DNA from: Helianthus annuus
Lineage: Eukaryota; Streptophyta; Magnoliopsida; Asterales; Asteraceae
Assembly (NCBI RefSeq): GCF_002127325.2
Contig: NC_035437.2
Coordinates: 117,141,363-117,205,362 of the forward strand
Direction of reading: 5' to 3'
Length of the DNA stretch: 64,000 nucleotides
Shown here piece after piece: positions 34,977 to 46,512 of this stretch. How positions within the stretch are numbered: position 1 is the first letter of the stretch; each line of letters starts with the position of its first letter. The position numbers and the translations under genes were made by a program. Below the pieces are notes generated by a model. It did not search any database, was not told where the DNA came from, and was given only the letters and a program-made list of their open reading frames with translations.

Positions 34977-37454
34977 ATAAACACAAATAATCAATCATCA
35001 AGAAGCAAAACTACACTAAACAACATGATTTCTTTAAGATTTCTTATAGCTTTATGCTTATGTTCATGATTTATCTTCAAGTTTATTAGTGTTCTTCATA
35101 ATAATCAACATGAATCTTCTTTTAACCACTAATATAAGATGAACAATGGAGTGTATGAAGTTCTTACCACTAGCTCAAGGCTATGGATGATTCAAGAGGA
35201 GAAAACAAGTGGATAAAAGCACTAGAGAGAGGTCCTTCAACTTTCAAGAGCACCAAGCTTCCTTGTATGGCTCCTTACATCTTGTGTACACCTTGGAATG
35301 TATGAGAATGAGATAGAATTGACGGTGCTGGTGGTGCTTGTTTGTGGCCGTGAGGTGGGAAGAAGAAAGGTGGAAGAAGGTGTGTGTGAAGTGTGTAAGA
35401 ATGAGAGTTCAAGATATCTTATAACCATGTTTGTGCAATTGCCCATTGGATAACATGTCTTGTAAGTACATAACAAGATCTTCCACTAAATCAAAATGAA
35501 TTAAAGAAAGATTTAAGGAAATCTTGTAAGATCATGGGGTGGGGCCACACCCTTGGTGACCGTCCACCATAATGGGGGGGGGGGGGGTCTTGGTTGTTGT
35601 TTAATGATAAGTTGAGTGATTTAGTTAGAGGTTAAGTGTATTAGTTAGTGTTTATATATATGACATGTTATATAATGTGTTAGGGTGTTCGGGGATCATA
35701 ACTAGCTCAGAAACATTAAAACAATGTCTCTAGTATAATTTTGGTGTTTCAGGTAGTGTCCGGTTGTTCGGTTAGATACCGGTTTGTTAAAGTGTCAAAC
35801 TAGTCCATTTAGTGTTCTTTATGTACCCCTTTGTGACACTTTTAATTCCCGACACTTAGGAAAGCATTCAGGACCATTTAGTCATGTTTTTGCATGTTAC
35901 TAGCTTGTTAAAAAGCTGATTTTTGCTGAATTATGCAGAATTCTGCAATTTGGGTGAGTTTTAGGCACTTTCCCGCACTTTATCTATTACTTAGAAAAGC
36001 AGTTTTGTGGTCCTTACTTCCCTACATACTATACTAGTGTAGAACTTGGTTTCTGGCTCATACTGGGTCTCAAAACAACGTCTGCCTATGTACTGAACTC
36101 CGTCAGCATATTTCTGATTTATCCGTTAACTGTGCTAACTGGCTTTGTGCATCGTTTATGTCACTAAATTTGTATGTAAAAATGATGTGACAGCATGAAA
36201 TGTGATGCACATGTAAGTATAATGTGGTAATCAGAAAGCAGTTCAAGTCATAAATTGTAAATCAGCACAGTCATTAAGCACTAATCATCATTTAATAATT
36301 GTATGGATGCATGCAAATTTGACAGTTGTCACACAAAGCATATCATTTTCTTTTAAAATCATCATCAATCATTAACAACTCAATCAAGACTTACCATGAG
36401 CCAAGATCATGTAAATTACACTACATCATGAACTTGAAATTTTTGTAAAAACTTGTAGTAACTTACCATGTTATTTAGTAGGTTTAGTTATCCTTTAAAA
36501 CATGTTATTTGTGTCACATCCTCAAAATACCACATGCAGAAAACCCCGCGAGGCGTGTGACGTACCAGGATCTAGCCACCAATCACATTGAACTCATAAT
36601 AATATTTCAAATAAAAACTTTCATTCATTAAAATAAAGTGTTACAAAATATTCATTATACTCAACATGTTCAGCGGAAGCATAAATCAGTAGTTATGTTT
36701 TTCATAATCCAAATGTATGAAAGCCATTAGATTTGTCTCGTGATTCCATGTATCTCGACCCATGACCACTTCAGCATCCAAGACAGCAAGTTCCAAATAA
36801 ATGAACCTAAAGACCTGCAAGCATGCAGAAAAGTGTATCAGCATAACGCTGGCGAGTTCACAGTTTTGTTTACTGAAAATCGTGTTACATGTTTAGTTGC
36901 CAAATGTTTAGTTCAGTTCAAAGCAAATCCAAAAACAATGTTGATAATAACTCGATACTGTACAAGATGGCTTCAGTTAGTTTGCCCGTCCCCAATGCCC
37001 CTATCAAATCATTGGTCATGATTTAAGGTAATTACTTCACGCCCGTCCTCCCCGGTACGGTCTGAGGGTGCCAAACCTAATAGCGCTATCAACTAATAAC
37101 CCCGTTGCCTCCCCGACAACCATTTCGGTAGAAGATGGGACTTAAGGTGATAGTAGTGAGTGTATTATCTAACATTCCGGTTTAACATTCCAGTCAAACT
37201 CATTACCCAATATTCCTCCCCGGAATATTTACCAATTGTCCCTCCCCGGGACGCATGCTTGAAAAAGAGTAGTGAACTCACCTGGTTAGCACTACATAAT
37301 ACTCCATGTACCAAACGAAGATAAGCAAAGCCCAAAGCTTGAAATATCCAACATTCCCGTGCCCTACTACAAGTAAAGGATACCTTAAGGTCTAATGCAA
37401 ATAACCCTAGTTTAACAACTTGGTTATAAAGATAGTTATCCAACTACCTAGTCT

Positions 37455-37505
37455 AGATCGAAACACTATTTTTTTTTTTTTTGGTAAAAGATCGAAACAC
37501 TATTT
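37455..37505. repeat. Poly-T micro-insertion with 17-bp duplicated flanks
   Basis: A 17-bp flank (agatcgaaacactattt) at 37455-37471 is repeated exactly at 37489-37505, enclosing only about 17 bases: a T run plus ggtaaa. Looks like a target-primed retrotransposition product consisting of little more than a poly(A) tail. Confidence 0.75.
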
Positions 37506-38749
37506 GATATAGACAAATTGACTTGACGAAACGATGACGATTTAGTTAGGTTTCTCATAGATATATTTTATGTAAATATATTTGGGTATACCTATAGTCC
37601 AAAGTCTCATGTATAACACGTATAAATTACATATTTTCAAACGTCACAAATTACGTCTCAACGTCTACAATATCAGCAATGGTTCGTTTTGGTCATCTAA
37701 CACAAGTCAGTGTTAAATATATAGAAGTTTGCAAATAAATAATTCAATATCGCGAGTGTGTGGTATACCTTCCCGTTGGCTCGATACTTAACTCGAAATA
37801 CGTGACAATTGAGTCTGCCCGTGTTGACTGAGTCCAAACAACACCGAATTGCTAAATCATCTTCAAACCTCCGATCATCACCCACATCATCCTATCATCA
37901 TTCTCATCATCATGGAGTGTGTAAACATCACCCTTACAACAGAGAACCTCCATATCACTTTCATCCTTCATATACATATAACACTCATAACGGACCCCCA
38001 CCATGATCCCTTCTAACATGCGGCCATCACCATAACCCAACCATGACTCCTCTCATCGCCTCACCCGAACCCATTTCCTTCTCCGAACCCGTCGCATACA
38101 TGGCCGCGAAACACTACCTTGGCCATCTCGGGTCACCACGACATCCAATCCCGTCATCACCGGGGACCACCACACCCCGCCTTCATCGAGCATCATCATA
38201 CGTCGCTTTCTCCTCCACTACGCACTGTCGCCACGTCCAACACAATTTCCATAGCCAACCGCCACGTGATCGCTAACCACCAATACCATGAACCCTGCGT
38301 TTCCGGTTGTTCTCCTTCGCAAAACAACCACTATCAACTCCCTTCTGGATCCTCACGCCACTCTTAATAGACAAGTAAAAAAAAAAGAAACGAGTAACAT
38401 AACAGGAAAACATGCCGTGTAAAGCTTCAGCCAATCACTCTATTGGCAGCCCTTGAATCCCAGAATGGCCAAACAATGGTGTCTACCACCCCCAGTACAC
38501 TGCAACTTGTTTCTACAGTCACTAGAAGGTGGATGTTTACTAGTAAAAGTCCCGTTCACCCTACGTCTTGCAATGAACGAGCAACAGAAAGAGAATGGAG
38601 TTTGGGGTTTTGTTTTACGGCTGTAGGGTTTTGATAAAAGTATGGTGATGATTGCCAAGTTTCACAATGACCCCATTAACTCTTATTATTGACGTTGAAA
38701 TCGTATTACATATAATAATAATGATTGCCAAGTTTCACAATGACCCAGA

Positions 38750-39010
38750 GGTCTGAATCATTAAGTGCTGAATCAGTAAGAGATCTGAACCATTAAGAGC
38801 CTATATAATGCTAACCGTTTAGAGACAAATGTCTGACCAATTCAGAGTAGAGGTCTTAACCATTCACACTCTGTATAAATCTTAACCATTCAGAGGCAAA
38901 TGTCTGAACCATTCAGACATCTGCTTGTGAAACAAACAGTCTGAACCATTAAGTTCTGAACCAGTAAGAGGTCTGAACTATTAAGAGTCTCATTAAGAGG
39001 TAAACAAACA
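38750..39010. repeat. Cluster of CTGAACCATTAAG-type repeats
   Basis: At least ten variants of tctgaaccattaagag and its shortened forms in 260 bp. No coding potential. Similar short subterminal repeats are common in plant hAT-type DNA transposons, but no terminal inverted repeats or 8-bp duplication were found here, so the origin is unsettled. Confidence 0.7.
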
Positions 39011-39127
39011 GTCTCTTAGTGTGTTTCCTTTAATAATTTGTTCAGTTTAAAAAGTAGATAAACTTATCAAGTAGTTACATATAATCCAACTAAAGAAATA
39101 TATATTTTCAAACGTATATATATGTTA

Positions 39128-39919
39128 GGGGAAGGATACATTAAAAAGTGGATTTTGCCTAAGTAGCCTAAGAAGGATTGTGGTGATGACATGTGCCACT
39201 CCTAATAAATAGGAATGAAGGGCATTTTGGTCCTTATAAATAGGAGTGAAAATGACATGTGACACCCCTTTTGTTTTTTAAAAATACAACAAAAAAAATC
39301 TAGTACAAAAAAAATATACCACAAAAAACCTAGAACAAAAAAATTCAGCACAAAAAATCTAGTACAAAAAAATATAGTACAAAAATGTAGCATAAAAAAA
39401 ATCTAGTACAAAAAATATAGCATAAAAAAAATCTAGTACAAAAAATATAATATGAAAAAATTCAGCAAATGTAGTAAAAAAAATATCCAGCACAAAAAAT
39501 GAGAAAAAAAATTAAGACAAAAAAATTCAACACTAAAATATAGTACAAAAATCCAGCACAAAAAAAATGTTATACAACATAGAAATACAACACATTTTAG
39601 TGAGTTTTTTTAGTTTTCATATTTTATATAGCAATATGGTACTCAAATTAAAGATAAAAAAACGCTCGATTTTACGGTGAAATTTTTATGAAAAAATAAT
39701 GTCGTATAAAAAAGTTATGAACGTTTAAAAAATGAGGGTGGAATATGTATGTGCCTTTCATGTGGAGAGAGAAAGTCTATAAATAGTATTTTCCAAAGAT
39801 ACCATTCCACTCCTACTTTCTCCTAGTCTTGCATGTTAACCATTGATTTGAAAAATGGATGATTAATATTCCTTCTCATCCTACTTAGCCAAAATAAACT
39901 TTTTATTTGATTTTACCCC
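39128..39919. mobile_element. Mutator-like MITE (792 bp)
   Basis: Terminal inverted repeats of about 55 bp, roughly 70% identical, starting GGGG: ggggaaggatacattaaa on the left and, read inverted, ggggtaaaatcaaataaa on the right; both contain taagtag near base 40. Flanks are perfect 10-bp direct repeats atatatgtta (39118-39127, 39920-39929). Long inverted repeats with a 9-10 bp target duplication and no transposase fit a non-autonomous MULE. Confidence 0.82.
39285..39570. repeat. A-rich minisatellite inside the MITE
   Basis: Around 18 irregular copies of a 13-17 bp unit such as tctagtacaaaaaaa, with variants tagcacaaaaaaat. Probably replication slippage product within the MITE. Confidence 0.85.
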
Positions 39920-42105
39920 ATATATGTTAAGTCAATACTTCTTGACCTAAGTTGCCAGTTTAATGACACGTTTCACGCGTCGAACTTATATATTTTTTTT
40001 TGAACCATAATAAAATAAATTTAAGAATCGTGTTGCCTCGTAACTTATTTTCATTAGGAATTATAGGGTGTCACCTTTTATTTTATTTTTACATTTTCGA
40101 TAAATAACTAACACGTTACATGTAAATATACATGGTTTTAGGAAAGTTCACATAACTCACATAACATATAAATTCCCATAATTCATATTTATATAATAGT
40201 CCGAGAGTATTATTCCAAGTGTTCACCCACGTTCGGGGACAGACTCACGTGTGATTCGGTAATCCTTCGAATTACCATTTCGTAAGTGTCTGTGGAGTAA
40301 CCGACACACTTAATTCACCCTAGTCAAGTGAAATGCATGAATGAATGTTTGAGATAATGGAGTTTACTTTAACGACGTTAACCTAAAAATGTCGGGTGTC
40401 ACAATTTGTTTGTAAATCACATTCTTGAAAGATTTAGTCATTTACAATTTGTAAGATGATTTTTCCAAAAATAATTCTTTTGTATTTTTCTTGTTTTAAA
40501 CATGTTTCTAGTCTTGTTTTAACACTAAAAACATATTTACTTCCTTTAAAAATCATGATCATGTTAATCTTGTAAATAACTTTGGTTTCTTGAGAAAATT
40601 ACTTTTGTAATCATCCATTTACAAGACTTTTAACATGTATTAATCATCATCATACTCTAAAACAACTTCATTTTCAAGTTCATGATTCACATAAAGGATG
40701 ATCGTTATGATTTCTTCAAGATCCATCCTTATACTTGCTAGATCATGTGTTAAGTCATCATCTAGCAAGGTTATTCTGATGATCAACATCATAAACATAA
40801 GAAATTTACAAACAAGTTTCATACATACACTTAATCAACTTAGATTTCATGTTATTTAGTTTTATGTTAGTTATCATCTTCATATTTCTTTGTGATTTTT
40901 GAGTTTAACCACTTACATAACACTTTAACCATTAAGATTAGAAGTAAAAACAAGATCAAGAATCTTACTACTAGCTCTAATGGCTAGGGAAGTGGCACAA
41001 GAATGATGAAGATGATTATGGAAGAAAATGGGTGGTTAAAGGCTCCACAAAGAGGTCCTTCAAGTTTCTACACTTCAAGCTTCCATAGATAAGCTCCTTA
41101 CACCTCTAAATCACCTTGGATTGGTTGTATGAAGTTTGAAAATGGAGGTTGTGGGTGTGTGTTTGAGCCGAGACCAAGAAGGAGAAGAAGGGGAAGGGTG
41201 AAGTTGTTGTTGTGAAACGTTTAAGTCTTATGGTTCTTTATAAAATTCTTCCAACACATGGTATATTTGTTTGGAATATTCTCAACAAATATTAGACAAA
41301 TCTTATAAAATATAGAAATAAAATCATCTTGTGGGACCCATGTCCCCAAATCGTCCAAGGGGGGGGGGTGTATGGTTTCATTTCAATTATAAGTTACATG
41401 ATCTAGTTAGAAAGTAAAGGTGTTAGTTAGGTATTTTATGTGTTTAGTGTTTATGAGATGTAATATGATGTTCGGTGACCATAACTAGCTTCGTAACACT
41501 AAACAATGTTTCCAGTGAAAATTTAGTGTTTCGGGTAGTGTCCGGTTGTTCGTTTCGTTACGGTTCGTTAAAGTGCTAAATTGCGCAGTTTTACTAAGTA
41601 TGAAGCACCCTTTGTGACAGTTTCGATTCCCGACACTTTGTAAGTTATTCTGGACAATAAAACATAAATTCTGCATGATATTTTGGTGTTAAAAGTTGAA
41701 TTATAACTAAAATATGGCTGATTTGTGTAGAATTCTGCATTTAAAGTGAGTTTCGGGTGTCTTTTAGTGCATAGTTTAGCTTCCGGGAAGTTTATATGTT
41801 AACCCTTGAATCCATACTTGGGTTTTAATGTATTTTAGATGTTGGACCTACTCCTAGGCCCTAATTCTATTGTCTGACTGCTTTCTGCGGAAATGCTGAC
41901 ACATGGTGTCTTACCGGTGAATTTACTAGTCTTTCTGACGCAACGCTTAAAGTAATGCACAAGGCAATATTTGAAGAACAAAACATGCATGAATTCATAT
42001 GTATAGCAAGTAATCAGACAATGTTGACGCTTAAGCACATAACTGCTGATATTAAATAATAACTAAAACTGTACGGAAATTACCGGTTTTGTGCCAGTTG
42101 TCACA

Positions 42106-42117
42106 GTCTCCCCCCGT
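42106..42117 (-). promoter_or_regulatory. Polypurine tract of element D
   Basis: Minus strand reads AACGGGGGGAGAC just before TGTGACAACTGGC. It is followed upstream by the attcgggacgaaattc block, matching the arrangement beside the E PPT. Confidence 0.9.
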
Positions 42118-42139
42118 TACAAGAATTTCGTCCCGAAAT

Positions 42140-43426
42140 TCAGGCTGGGTTATCTCCCGCAGGAGTTTTCTCGAACAGATGGGGGTACTTGTCTTTAAAC
42201 TGGTCTTCACGTTCCCACGTGTACTCGGGTCCGTGCTTAGAGTTCCAACGTACTTTGACAAGCTTCATGCGGCTCCTCCTTGTCTTTTGGATTTTCCAAT
42301 CCATTACCTCAACGGGCTGTTCTGTAAATCGGAGTGTGTCGTCGATGTGCACCTCATCCGCAGGGATGATAACTGTTTCTTGGGTTGGACTCTTTTTAAG
42401 GTTTGACACATGGAACGTATCATGGACTCCGTTAAGTTCTTCCGGTAACTCCAATTTGTACGCCACGGTACCAATTCTTTCCAAGATCTTGAATTGTCCA
42501 ATGTATTGTGGATTCAGCTTTCCACGCTTTCCGAACCTTGCTACACCTTTCCAAGGTGAGACCTTCAACAATACTTTGTCTCCCACCTTGAATTCTAAAG
42601 GTTTTCGTCTTCGATCAGCGTAGCTCTTTTGTCGATCATGAGCCTCCTTAATGCGCTCTTGGATTCGCATGATTTTGTCTGTTGTCTTTTGAACGAGTTC
42701 AAGACCAATCAACTGTTTATCTCCAGCGTCTGCCCAACACAACGGCGAGCGGCACTTGCGGCCATGTAGAGCTTCGAATGGTGTGGCTTTTATGCTTAGA
42801 TCCCAGCTGCCGCCTAGATCCATAACAAATGCGCGAAGCATATCTTCCAGTGTTTGTATGGTTCATTCGCTCTGACCGTTTGTTTGCGGATGGAAGGCCG
42901 TGCTTAGATCTTGTTGAGATCCAAAGGCCTCCGGGAAGGATTACCAGATCCTTGAGACAAAACGTCCATCTCTGTTTGAAATAATCGAAATAGGCACTCC
43001 ATGTCGTGCTACAATTTCCTTAAGATACAGCTCAGCAAGCTTTCCAGTGCTATCCTTCTCTAGGATTGGTAGGAAATGTGTAGACTTCGTTAATCGATCA
43101 ATTATCACCCATATCATATCATGCCCTCTAGGGGTCCTCGGTAACTTTGTTATGAAGTCCATTGATATTTGCTCCAACTTCCACATTGGTATCTCCGGTT
43201 GTTGCAGTAGGCCAGACGGTTTCTGATATTCGGCCTTAACCTTAGCCAGGTTTGGCACTTTCCAACGTAGACAGCAACATCGCTTTTCAGCTTCGGCCAC
43301 CTGTAGTATTCTTTCAAGTCTTGATACATCTTGTCCAATCCTGGGTGGATCAAGTATCTCGACCTATGAGCTTCATCAAAGATGATTTCACGAATACCAC
43401 CATAGAGTGGAACCCAAATGCGTTCT
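42140..43426 (-). pseudogene. pol: Tekay integrase with C-terminal chromodomain (element D)
   Basis: Integrase joins cDNA ends to target DNA; the chromodomain of Tekay elements is thought to steer insertion to heterochromatin. Seen: zinc-binding domain ([19 protein letters not shown]), catalytic core start [17 protein letters not shown], and the block that should hold the second Asp, here changed to Asn ([10 protein letters not shown]). The third residue, Glu, is in NGQSE followed at once by a TGA. The C-terminal part (42841-42140) is open: [26 protein letters not shown], the [11 protein letters not shown] block and a chromodomain-like [12 protein letters not shown]...[15 protein letters not shown]. 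Stops and frame breaks make it non-functional. Its upper end is the C insertion site. Confidence 0.9.
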
Positions 43427-43801
43427 TGTTAGGAAACTTTATTTGTAAGTATTGAAGAAAATCTCAATCAACTGGATCTCTGAAGAGATAACAGTCCTGA
43501 AGATCACAACAAGAAGACGAAGAAGATCAGATGGGACTACTGAAATGCACAGCATCTACTTCAAAGAATTACAAGTTGATCAAGAGCTGAATTGGATTAT
43601 CAGTAAAGGTCACTTCTGATGGATCTGATGATATTTCTGATGAAATATCATCAGTTTCTGACGATTCTGATCATCAAGATTTTTCTGATGATTTGTTTAT
43701 TGAAAGTCTGATTTCCGTTTCCGCACATCTTTTTCACATCTACTGAAATCACTTGCCATATTACGTGAAAAGAAGTTGTTTAGGCCATACTGGGTCCAAC
43801 A
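43427..43801 (+). repeat. 5' LTR of element C with internal deletion
   Basis: 375 bp versus 791 bp for the 3' copies. Both ends match (TGTTAGGAAAC...GGGTCCAACA), but about 415 bp are missing between a gatttgttta and a ttgaaagtctg. The lost part contains the TATA box (TCTATAAATAG at 59604-59615). A short ttgttt repeat borders the deletion in the full copies. Confidence 0.9.
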
Positions 43802-43803
43802 AT

Positions 43804-43815
43804 TGGTATCAGAGC
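43804..43815 (+). promoter_or_regulatory. Primer binding site of element C
   Basis: TGGTATCAGAGC two bases after the 5' LTR end; tRNA-Met type. Confidence 0.92.
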
Positions 43816-43871
43816 AGATTGAATAAACTATTTTCAAACGATCAATCGCTCGTCTTCTTTTCTCTAAATAT

Positions 43872-44119
43872 GGCCAGCTTTCGATCCTGGAATAACGCTA
43901 TTAGTATTGGTTCTATGTCAAAACCTTTGACTCTGGTCAGGGAGGAATACCCCCAATGGAAAATCAGGATGGTCAATTTCCTAAATGGTCATGACCAAGC
44001 TCTGTTTTAATCCATTGAAAGGGGTCCACATATACCAATGACTGAAATACCAGCAATTCCAGCAACTGACCAACTACCTGCTATCCCTGCCTCCCGAGCT
44101 CCTAAAAGTGAAATACTTT
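43872..44119 (+). pseudogene. gag: Copia gag N-terminus (element C), cut by insertion of B
   Basis: ATG at 43872 opens MASFRSWNNAISIGSMSKPLTL, then the copia gag hallmark EEYPQWKIRMVNFLNG and, after one in-frame TAA at 44008-44010, ERGPHIPM. The frame reaches APKSEIL at the B insertion site and is resumed at 50985 (WSEEDKEKV). The target duplication ACTTT of B lies in this codon region. Confidence 0.88.
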
Positions 44120-44512
44120 TGTAGGACCGGTTTTGACTCCAAAACGATTGCGAAACGTACGTATAACGTGCGGAATCCATACACGAACGCGACCGAACAC
44201 ACGAGACGTAATATAATCTGTGATTCTATTAATCAAATCTGAAAACGTACAAGAACCTGAATCACGATGTCACTTTCTCTTTCTAGTTTCTCTCTCTAGC
44301 TCTAGAAAGCTCCAAATGACAAATGTAGCAAAAGTTCTAAACTAAACATAAAGCTCCCTATTTATAGTCCAAGGCATTAAATGAGATTTCTCATTAATTA
44401 CAATTATGCCACCTTGCCTTTTGTCTAGTTATCACTAATATAACGACTTGTTTTCTTCTGTTTCTCGCTACGGCTCAGATTGACGAAGGCTATAGACATG
44501 AATGTACTAACA
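44120..44512 (-). repeat. 3' LTR of element B
   Basis: 393 bp. On the minus strand starts TGTTAGTACATTCATG and ends GGTCCTACA. TATA-like CTATAAATAG near 44355-44370. Confidence 0.95.
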
Positions 44513-44525
44513 GACTCCCCCTTGG
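44513..44525 (-). promoter_or_regulatory. Polypurine tract of element B
   Basis: Minus strand reads CCAAGGGGGAGTC immediately before the LTR. The core AGGGGGAG recurs four more times upstream in the 3' noncoding region. Confidence 0.9.
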
Positions 44526-46512
44526 ATATTGCCGCAGTCAATCTCGTAGCGTCTTGTCTTTCTCTTTGAGTCTTCTTGAAGCTTTAACACGTCTTCATCA
44601 ATGTAGACTCTCTTTTGTTTGAACAGAATCCCCGTGAATCTGTTTTCAGCTTCAGCTCCCCCTTTCGGTAAACTCTTCAGGCTCCCCCTTTCGTCAAGCT
44701 TCCGTGCTTTGGGATCGACACCTGGCTTTCCAGTTACAAGCTCTTCCAGAAACGATACCTGGCTCTTTGCACGCTTCCGTCTGCATTGAGCTCGTCTTCA
44801 GACTCTCCCTTAGACTTGGCTTTCGGGATCGTAGTCTGGTATAACATCTGCAACACTCAGACATTTATAAGTAACAACGTTTTGAACATTCAATTTTCCA
44901 GAAATCGTAATCTGGCACTATTCAACTCTCTAAATCACTCCCCCTATCAACAACCTTTACAGATTTGGCAGTGTTAAAGAATCCAACTCCCTCACAGTTA
45001 ATCGTCCAAGTCCAAACTAATGACCTTGGAGATATCACAAACTATTTTTGAATTTTTGATTTTCAATATCAAGTTTCAAATTAATGAACTTGTTTTATTT
45101 TCAGAAACACAATCAGCTTACTTAGATTTTGAAACTCAGCAACTCAGACATCGGTTTATCGAAAATAAAGCAGAAATCAAAATCTTTTTGTATTTTCTGA
45201 AAATATAAAGCAGTAAAGAAATATATACAAACATATTTACAAGCAGTATTTTTGTTTGAGTATGCGTCAGAAGATCATATTAGTTTTTGACAAGTCACAA
45301 GTACCGTTGAGCTTAGTTACACATTAAGAATTAAACAATTCACTTAGATTGTCGATATACTGATCCACTTAAATTTTCATACAAATTTCAACTTATTCAG
45401 GATACGAATTAGATGTTTTAAGAACTTAAACTAATTCATGTGTCCAACCTCTTGAATATACTCCCGTATCCAGAATCTCAATATTCAGTCTTACAGGTAA
45501 GAATACTACAATGATATCTGTACATAAATTAGGTATACGAGGACTGAGGGATCTCAGGTCGATACTTCCGTATGCGCAGAGAGATATCAGTTTCGACTTT
45601 TCAGTATGTCCCCTTTAGAGGATCTTTTAGCATTACAACAGCAACGACTATCAATTTTATTGTTTCATCTGCATGCTGAGGGTTTATGCTGTATTTCAAG
45701 CATTTTGGAGAAAGTATTAACCAAGGACTAGGTCAGAACTACCGTTCAGCAGAAGTCCCGGAATAATACCCCAGACATCATTGAGTATAAAAACCTAGTA
45801 TATCAGAATACGAGACCTTTCAAACGAGATTTCAGGGGTTACCTATATATCCAAGTAGTGTTCCCCACGAAATAAGCAAATTTAAATTTAGGTTTATATC
45901 CCGAAAAAGTTTACTATATGTATAAAAACCTATCGACATATCATCAGTGAGAGTGTTTAACGCTATTTAATCATTACAATTCTTAGCATACTGTAACTGT
46001 CTACTGATGTACTATCATTTCCTCTTTTTACGCAACAACTCAAATTTTTGAATTTTATCATGTTTTTGTATTTTTCAAATTTTCTAATGTTTTTGTATTT
46101 TCTGACAATTTTTCTCCCCCTAAAATGCAAAACCATTAAAGAAATTTGACAAACCGATACTGATAGCTTTGTCTCGCCATCCATTTTCTGCATAAAGTGC
46201 TCTGATTTGCAGAAAAGCTGCTATCACGTACCCCCATGATTTATAACCCATTGATTTTGACAGTTAGAAAACCGTTTTTCAATCTGTGACAGTAATCATG
46301 TTTGTTCAGCCGTGAGGGTTTCGGCGTATTCAAGCAACACTTATTCAAACAGAAATAACATCAAACAGCACACATTTACACAAAACAACAAACAAACTCC
46401 CTGTTTGACCAAAACCAGGGTTCATCTTCTTCCTTCTCAAGTGCCAGGCTGCTCCTGTTTACATTCTGATAATCTTTGTTGTACTTGAGCACCTGCACAA
46501 TCAACAATTTTA
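44526..46512 (-). other. 3' noncoding region of element B with repeated PPT-like tracts
   Basis: About 2 kb without coding potential. Minus-strand AGGGGGAG cores lie at 44655-44667, 44681-44693, 44936-44948 and 46113-46127, besides the true PPT. The first two are near-identical 13-mers 26 bp apart. The part 45540-46500 is homologous to 1-926 of element A. Long 3' regions with multiple PPT-like motifs are a reported Sirevirus trait. Confidence 0.75.

Larger units (their letters stand above)
14763..36333 (-). mobile_element. Element E: Tekay-type gypsy element with long LTRs and truncated pol
   Basis: 3' LTR 14763-18543 and 5' LTR 29191-36333 (about 3.85 kb once nested H is removed) flank an internal region with PPT, PBS, leader ORF, gag and a protease-RT stub. 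The gag and the protease-RT linker (EYPEYFPEDLPELPPQRQV) match the Tekay/Del chromovirus style and closely parallel element D. RT beyond its first part, RNase H and integrase are missing. G is inserted in the gag and H in the 5' LTR. The right end abuts D LTR sequence; the left end abuts F at a rearranged junction, so no target duplication remains. Confidence 0.85.
29191..36333 (-). repeat. 5' LTR of element E, split by insertion H
   Basis: 29191-31689 and 34977-36333 are collinear with the 3' LTR at 14763-18543. A few percent divergence by eye. The right edge gacagttgtcaca at 36333 equals the LTR start at the E PPT. It continues without gap into D LTR sequence (caaagcatatcat, homologous to E LTR at about 16680). 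Confidence 0.9.
36512..40403. mobile_element. Insertion I: solo-LTR-like element (3,892 bp) with nested insertions
   Basis: Begins TGTCACATCC, ends GGTGTCACA, flanked by perfect 5-bp duplications atttg (36507-36511, 40404-40408). Same terminal style as H but different body. Contains a poly-T micro-insertion, a block of CTGAACCATTAAG repeats and a Mutator-like MITE. The C-rich part at 37800-38350 gives only His/Pro-rich chance ORFs. Best read as a solo LTR; orientation not fixed. Confidence 0.8.
36334..42105 (-). repeat. 3' LTR of element D (partial), split by insertion I
   Basis: 36334-36511 plus 40409-42105, about 1.88 kb, is diverged but collinear with E LTR 16680-18543. Ends gttgtcaca at 42105 next to the PPT. 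The distal half, homologous to E LTR 14763-16680, is absent from the window. Confidence 0.8.

Noticed and set aside
37809..38367. Plus-strand His/Pro-rich ORFs as a possible small gene
   Set aside because: C-rich, low-complexity, overlapping frames inside solo-LTR-like insertion I; no start context or conserved motif.
38750..39010. CTGAACCATTAAG cluster as a complete hAT element
   Set aside because: No terminal inverted repeats or 8-bp duplication could be identified.
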